From assembly GCF_022538055.1 (NCBI RefSeq), contig NZ_JAKZAM010000027.1, positions 1 to 64,000 on the forward strand: DNA of 64,000 nucleotides, written 5' to 3'. Shown piece by piece: positions 60,242-64,000 of this stretch (position 1 is its first letter; every line of letters begins with the position of its first letter). Below the pieces are notes generated by a model. It was not told the DNA's origin. It saw only the letters and a list, made by a program, of their open reading frames with translations, and did not search any database. The stretch comes from Cognataquiflexum nitidum. GTDB lineage: Bacteria; Bacteroidota; Bacteroidia; Cytophagales; Cyclobacteriaceae. A program made the position numbers and the translations under genes.

Positions 60242-61981
60242 TTGTCTATCTCAGGAACAAACATTTTCAAAATTTTGGACCAAAAATCAATCCTTCGCCT
60301 TCTCAAGCGCAGCATCCAATTGATGGAACTGCATGATGAAAACTCTTTTAAGATCAGAAATTACCAATTGGCGCTCAACAACATTGACAGGAATGACATC
60401 TCAGTCTCAGATAAGTCTGTGGAGCAATTACAGGCAGATGCAGGTATGGGCAAAAGCATTGCTGAGTATGTTTTTTCCCTTGCGACCACCGGAATGCATC
60501 CCTATTTGGAGGAGCTTTTGGCAAAAACACCTTCGGGAATTTTGGAAATTTTGGAGATCAAAGGACTTGGTCCAAAGAAAGTGAAAGCACTTTGGGAAGA
60601 CCTGAACATCACCTCTACCCACGAATTGCTTGAGGCCTGTCAATCCGGTCAGGTGGCAAAGGCAAAAGGATTTGGAGAAAAAACACAAGAAAGCATCCTT
60701 GCTTCACTTCAGTTTAGGGAGGCCAATCAAGGGAAATGGCTTTATGCCGACATAGAAGGGATAATGGCTGACTTTGGCACAAAAATCAAAGCACTTTCCG
60801 GAGTTAATGGAGTTGTGACAGTGGGGGAATTTGCACGGAAAGCAGAAATAATTGAAAGGGTAGAATGGCTTGTCGCCACCGAAGACCATGCTGATACGGT
60901 TGTTATGCTTTCCAGTCTCGATAATCTGGATTATGATAAAAAATCCTCCAGTCCTTTTAAATGGACGGGAAAAATGACCGAGCCTGAAATCAACCTGATC
61001 ATTCATTTTGCAAGGCCATCGAACTTTGTGGAAGAAAAAATCGTGAGGACAGGTACCAAATCCCACTTGTTGTACCCCATAGAGGGAGAAAAAACAATGA
61101 TAGAAGTGCTTCGGGAAAATACCCCGATTGCTTCTGAGTCAGTGTTTTTCGAAAAAGCAGGATTGCCATGGATTCCCGAAGAATTGCGGGAAGGTTATCT
61201 GGAATTCGATCTGGCCAAGGCCGGGAAAATTCCCCAATTGCTTGAAGATAAAGACCTGAAAGGGATTTTGCACAACCACTCTACTTACAGCGACGGCAAG
61301 CACACGTTGCGGCAGATGGCCGAATATTGTAAGGAATTGGGCTATGAATACTTGGGTATCTCTGACCACAGCCGCACGGCTTTCTATGCCGGAGGTTTGG
61401 AAATCGAAAAAGTGCAGAAGCAACACCTAGAGATCGATCAGTTGAACAAGGAGTTGGCGCCCTTCCGGATCTTCAAAGGAATTGAGAGTGATATCCTCAC
61501 AGATGGCAGCCTGGATTATCCCAAGGAAGTATTGGCAAGCTTTGACTTTATCGTTTCCTCCATCCACTCCAACCTAGGTATGGACAGAAAAAAAGCCACA
61601 GCAAGATTGCTCAATGCAATTATGAATCCTTACACCACCATTTTGGGACATCCTACTGGAAGGTTACTGCTTCGAAGAGAAGGCTATCCCATCGACCACA
61701 AAGCAATCATTGATGCCTGTGCAATCCACAATGTGGTGATTGAAATCAATGCCAATCCCTGGAGATTGGACTTGGATTGGAGATGGGTGAATTATGCCAT
61801 GGACAAAGGCGTGAAGCTCTCCATCAACCCCGATGCCCACGAAATGGAAGGCTATGCGGATATGAAGTATGGTGTGATCGCGGGGAGAAAAGGAGGATTG
61901 ACCAAAGACATGACCTTCAATGCCATGTCAGCCGATGAAATCGGGAAATATTTTCAGGATAGAAAAAGTAAAATCAAATAA
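60242..61981 (+). CDS. polX: Family X DNA polymerase/PHP-domain protein with degenerate polymerase site
   Basis: A 579-residue PolX-type protein. The N-terminal helix-hairpin-helix part has 'QLMELHDENSFKIRNYQLAL' and 'LEIKGLGPKKVKALWEDLN'. In the palm region, where active enzymes have a GS...R and a D-x-D metal motif, this protein reads 'GEFARKAEIIERVEWLVATE' (about residues 192-215), without the Asp pair. The C-terminal PHP phosphoesterase domain (about 340-575) is intact: 'HNHSTYSDGKHT', 'GISDHSR', 'GIESDIL', 'SSIHSNLG', 'GHPTGRLL' and 'INPDAH'. So it is more likely a 3'-5' exonuclease or AP endonuclease in repair than a polymerase. The start is a TTG, at 60242 or at 60275, which better fits the family length. 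Confidence 0.9.
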   Translation: MSISGTNIFKILDQKSILRLLKRSIQLMELHDENSFKIRNYQLALNNIDRNDISVSDKSVEQLQADAGMGKSIAEYVFSLATTGMHPYLEELLAKTPSGILEILEIKGLGPKKVKALWEDLNITSTHELLEACQSGQVAKAKGFGEKTQESILASLQFREANQGKWLYADIEGIMADFGTKIKALSGVNGVVTVGEFARKAEIIERVEWLVATEDHADTVVMLSSLDNLDYDKKSSSPFKWTGKMTEPEINLIIHFARPSNFVEEKIVRTGTKSHLLYPIEGEKTMIEVLRENTPIASESVFFEKAGLPWIPEELREGYLEFDLAKAGKIPQLLEDKDLKGILHNHSTYSDGKHTLRQMAEYCKELGYEYLGISDHSRTAFYAGGLEIEKVQKQHLEIDQLNKELAPFRIFKGIESDILTDGSLDYPKEVLASFDFIVSSIHSNLGMDRKKATARLLNAIMNPYTTILGHPTGRLLLRREGYPIDHKAIIDACAIHNVVIEINANPWRLDLDWRWVNYAMDKGVKLSINPDAHEMEGYADMKYGVIAGRKGGLTKDMTFNAMSADEIGKYFQDRKSKIK

Positions 61982-61993
61982 AAGATAAGAAGG

Positions 61994-62281
61994 ATGAAGT
62001 GGTTTGATAAGGATGAGAACCTGCTGTTGCAGCGTTCTTTCATTTTTGGAGTGGCAGGCATTGTGATTTGTTTGGTGCCGCTTTTCAATGGGTACTTTCA
62101 GTTCTTGAATGCCCCGATGGGACCGCTCAACGGGGTAGGATTGTTGTTGCAGTTTTTTGGGTTGAGTATCGCCATCATGGTATTGCGAAAAAGGAAAATA
62201 TCAGAACAGGCCAAGGACAAAGCCAAAAAAATGATTTTGGTGCTCGGGGTGGCTTTGGTGTTTTTTATTTTGGTGATATAG
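61994..62281 (+). CDS. Small membrane protein of unknown function
   Basis: A 95-residue protein with three predicted membrane helices (about 14-33, 44-63 and 79-95), a charged N-terminus (MKWFDKDENLLLQRSF) and a lysine-rich stretch ('LRKRKISEQAKDKAKKM') before the last helix. It lies 12 nt after polX on the same strand, so co-transcription is likely. I do not recognise a family. Confidence 0.65.
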   Translation: MKWFDKDENLLLQRSFIFGVAGIVICLVPLFNGYFQFLNAPMGPLNGVGLLLQFFGLSIAIMVLRKRKISEQAKDKAKKMILVLGVALVFFILVI

Positions 62282-62627
62282 TTGGTCAAATAGTCCATAG
62301 TCGATAGACCACGGCAGCTTCTTTCAAGATCAAACAGAGTTTTAACAGTAAAAAAGTTCAGAAAAGTAAAGACGGTTGGTGTTGCGTCATCCTGAAGGAG
62401 GTACGACTGAAGGATCTCATTATTTTAGGAAAGACTCTTCGCTTCACTCAGAGTGACGGCTCCGACAAAATCGCCATAGGTACCGGGAGCCTGCGGAGGT
62501 GAAGAATCCCAATATTTAATTGAGACCCTTCGCTTCACTCAGGGTGACGCCACCTGAAATCTGTCGTTGGTGGACATTTTTGAACTAGAGATATTGGTAA
62601 ATATTATTTAACGAAAACTGATAATCA
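62282..62627. repeat. Repeat-filled 346-nt gap
   Basis: No gene is visible. The gap holds AGTCCATAGTCGATAGACCA at 62292-62311 (second copy of the repeat at 57933), then two related hairpin units: 62433-62458 and 62524-62549 share 24 of 26 bases, built on CTTCGCTTCACTCAG. Ahead of each lies a looser GGAGGT...TGAAG.ATC element (62397-62419 and 62494-62509). Confidence 0.75.
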
Positions 62628-63281
62628 ATGAAATTTTTGAAAAGCCAATTATTCTTATTGGGAGTCATGATTTTGTTTTTTTCATGCATCCAAAAAGAAT
62701 TCTCCTGGCAGGAAGGCGATATCCTGTTTCAAGACGGGGACTGCGGGGGTTTTTGTGAAGCCATCCGGAAAGTAACTGAAGGATATCAGGGCATTGAGTT
62801 TTCACACAATGGCTTGCTGATACAGGAAAATGGCGATTGGTTTGTGCTTGAGGCGATCGGAAAAGGAGTTAGCAAAACACCCTTGCAGGAATTCCTCAAC
62901 AGGCACCTCGATGAAAATGGAAAGCCGAAAGTGATGGTAGGACGTTTAAAATCCGAATTCCAACATTTGATTCCGGAAGCTATTTTAGAAGCTAAAAAGC
63001 ATCTTGGCAAACCCTATGATTCGGCTTTTGATTTTGACAATGAGGCGTACTACTGTTCTGAATTGATCCACTTTGCCTTCAAAGCCGCAAATGGAGGTTC
63101 GGATCTTTTCCAACCCAAGCCCATGACCTACAATGATCCTGACACAGGTGAATTATTTCCAATTTGGGAAACTTACTTTTTGGAATTGGGAATTCCCGTT
63201 CCTGAAGGAAAACCAGGTTTGAATCCAGGCGGAATGTCCTTGGAACCTGTTTTGGAGATGATGGAAATTTCCCGGAATTGA
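62628..63281 (+). CDS. YiiX-like permuted papain-fold lipoprotein
   Basis: A 217-residue lipoprotein (signal ending 'VMILFFSC'). The body fits the YiiX/YebB (permuted NlpC/P60, DUF830-like) cysteine-peptidase/amidase group: 'WQEGDILFQDGDCGGFCEAI', the conserved His in 'IEFSHNGLLI', and the nucleophile Cys in 'AYYCSELIHFAFKA'. Probable role: hydrolysis of a cell-wall peptide or lipid amide bond in the envelope. No partner gene is nearby. Confidence 0.85.
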   Translation: MKFLKSQLFLLGVMILFFSCIQKEFSWQEGDILFQDGDCGGFCEAIRKVTEGYQGIEFSHNGLLIQENGDWFVLEAIGKGVSKTPLQEFLNRHLDENGKPKVMVGRLKSEFQHLIPEAILEAKKHLGKPYDSAFDFDNEAYYCSELIHFAFKAANGGSDLFQPKPMTYNDPDTGELFPIWETYFLELGIPVPEGKPGLNPGGMSLEPVLEMMEISRN

Positions 63282-63340
63282 ATTATTTTAATGGATATAC
63301 ACTTCTTTGCCAGTGACCCTATATGCTTCTTGAGTCGTGA

Positions 63341-63365
63341 CGGAAGACCGAAGCCGGAAGACCGA
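63341..63365. repeat. Tandem 11-nt repeat
   Basis: CGGAAGACCGA occurs at 63341-63351 and again at 63355-63365, period 14. The unit contains the palindromic-looking pair CGG...CCG. It lies in the 190-nt gap before the next gene. Confidence 0.6.
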
Positions 63366-63473
63366 TGTATTGGGTAATTATGTCCGATGGCAAGAATTTA
63401 AATTGACAACCAATCTATTGGCATCATAGTGTAAATACCTAATTTTTTTTAAACCTATTTATCATTCAAAACC

Positions 63474-63893
63474 ATGACTGAACTGCTCAAAAAACTCAAT
63501 CACAAAGAAGGCATGAAAATCTTTGTAGCCAATTTTCCGGAGGAGTTCATCTCTGTTGTGGAGAATTGGGTGGAAAAGGAAGTTGCCATAGTTGAAACTC
63601 CCCAAGAGGCTAATTTTTTTCTGCTTTTTGTTCAGACAGAAAATGAAATCTCTGCCAATTTGGAGGCTGTCAAAAATTTCGTTCAGAAAGATGAAATGCT
63701 TTGGATGGCCTATCCAAAAGGGAGTTCCAAGAAATACAAAGCTTTAATCAACCGGGATTCTGGCTGGAATACTTTGGGAGCAAATGGTTTTGAGCCTGTA
63801 CGGCAAGTTGCCATCGATGAGAACTGGTCTGCGTTGCGCTTCCGAAAAGTGGAATTTATCAAGGTGATGACTAGGAAGAATAGGTTGAGTTGA
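63474..63893 (+). CDS. Small protein of unknown function (DUF3052-like)
   Basis: A 139-residue cytoplasmic protein without signal or membrane segment. The second half, 'MLWMAYPKGSSKKYKALINR', 'GWNTLGANGFEPVRQVAIDE' and 'NWSALRFRKVEF', resembles DUF3052-type proteins, in which a conserved 'WSALRFR' closes the domain. Function unknown. It is transcribed alone toward a convergent partial gene at the window end. Confidence 0.7.
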   Translation: MTELLKKLNHKEGMKIFVANFPEEFISVVENWVEKEVAIVETPQEANFFLLFVQTENEISANLEAVKNFVQKDEMLWMAYPKGSSKKYKALINRDSGWNTLGANGFEPVRQVAIDENWSALRFRKVEFIKVMTRKNRLS

Positions 63894-63925
63894 TTGGTCT
63901 CGATGGGTTTAAGTTGCGAAATTTT

Positions 63926-64000
63926 TTACTCCTTCGCCATCTCCAGCGCCTTCGTAGTAGTGAAATACTTCACAATCATATTGGGAACTTCCCATTCCGG
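63926..64000 (-). CDS. C-terminus of a gene running off the right edge (partial)
   Basis: A minus-strand open frame enters at 64000 and stops at 63926-63928 (TAA). The visible 24 residues are PEWEVPNMIVKYFTTTKALE followed by MAKE. Too little is present for an assignment. It converges with the preceding small gene. Confidence 0.5.
   Translation of the reverse strand, partial: PEWEVPNMIVKYFTTTKALEMAKE

Noticed and set aside
62068..62307. Alternative frame overlapping the small membrane protein
   Set aside because: It lacks membrane-protein pattern, ends in the dispersed repeat and competes with a better frame directly after polX.
62282..62627. CRISPR-like array in the repeat-filled gap
   Set aside because: Only two related units, unequal spacing, hairpin character and no cas genes.

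Overview
The window is about 64 kb of a low-to-mid GC chromosome from the phylum Bacteroidota, most like the order Cytophagales (family Cyclobacteriaceae or a relative; this is inferred from gene order and protein flavour, without a search). The evidence is: TonB-dependent receptors with STN and carboxypeptidase-like N-terminal domains, an ECF sigma/FecR pair with a DUF4974-type C-terminus, promoters of the Bacteroidota type (TTTG, 19-20 nt, TAnnTTTG), few Shine-Dalgarno sequences, and lipoproteins with acidic residues after the lipobox.

Layout. 1-5 kb (minus strand): ECF sigma factor, FecR anti-sigma factor and a Fec-type TonB receptor, with the start of another gene at the window edge, plus a lipoprotein made of three PepSY/BLIP-like repeats. 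5.2-7 kb: two tandem purine nucleoside phosphorylases. 7-9 kb (minus): frr, pyrH and a free-standing biotin-carrier protein. 9-11.7 kb: an M1 aminopeptidase lipoprotein. 11.8-43.3 kb: the main translation/transcription block, all on the plus strand: tRNA-Tyr, -Gly, -Thr, tuf, tRNA-Trp, secE, nusG, rplK-rplA-rplJ-rplL, rpoB-rpoC, a DUF3467 gene, rpsL-rpsG-fusA-rpsJ, then the S10-spc-alpha cluster from rplC to rplQ including secY, map, infA and the short genes rpmD and rpmJ. A terminator and a fresh promoter separate rpsJ from rplC, so the S10 operon is split. carA and eno follow.

45.8-48.3 kb (minus): a GMC oxidoreductase with a CX2CX2CX3C cysteine cluster and its gluconate-dehydrogenase-subunit-3-like partner. 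48.5-55.4 kb is a vitamin B12 acquisition locus: a minus-strand periplasmic-binding-protein/permease/ATPase transporter (BtuF-BtuC-BtuD type) faces a plus-strand cobalamin riboswitch, a BtuB-like TonB receptor and, overlapping it by ATGA, a surface lipoprotein that resembles the B12-binding propeller BtuG. Only the outer-membrane half carries the riboswitch.

55.4-64 kb: a HepT-MntA (HEPN/nucleotidyltransferase) toxin-antitoxin pair, pyrR-pyrB, an uncharacterised secreted protein with an EVE-domain protein upstream of it, a family-X DNA polymerase whose polymerase active site looks destroyed while its PHP nuclease domain is intact, a small membrane protein, a papain-like (YiiX-type) lipoprotein, and a small unrecognised protein. 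Intergenic gaps in this last part hold several short dispersed repeats. I found no CRISPR array, insertion sequence, prophage or rRNA gene. The most useful leads are the split regulation of the B12 locus, the dead-polymerase PolX, the substrate-residue difference between the two nucleoside phosphorylases, and the hairpin repeats with compensatory base changes.
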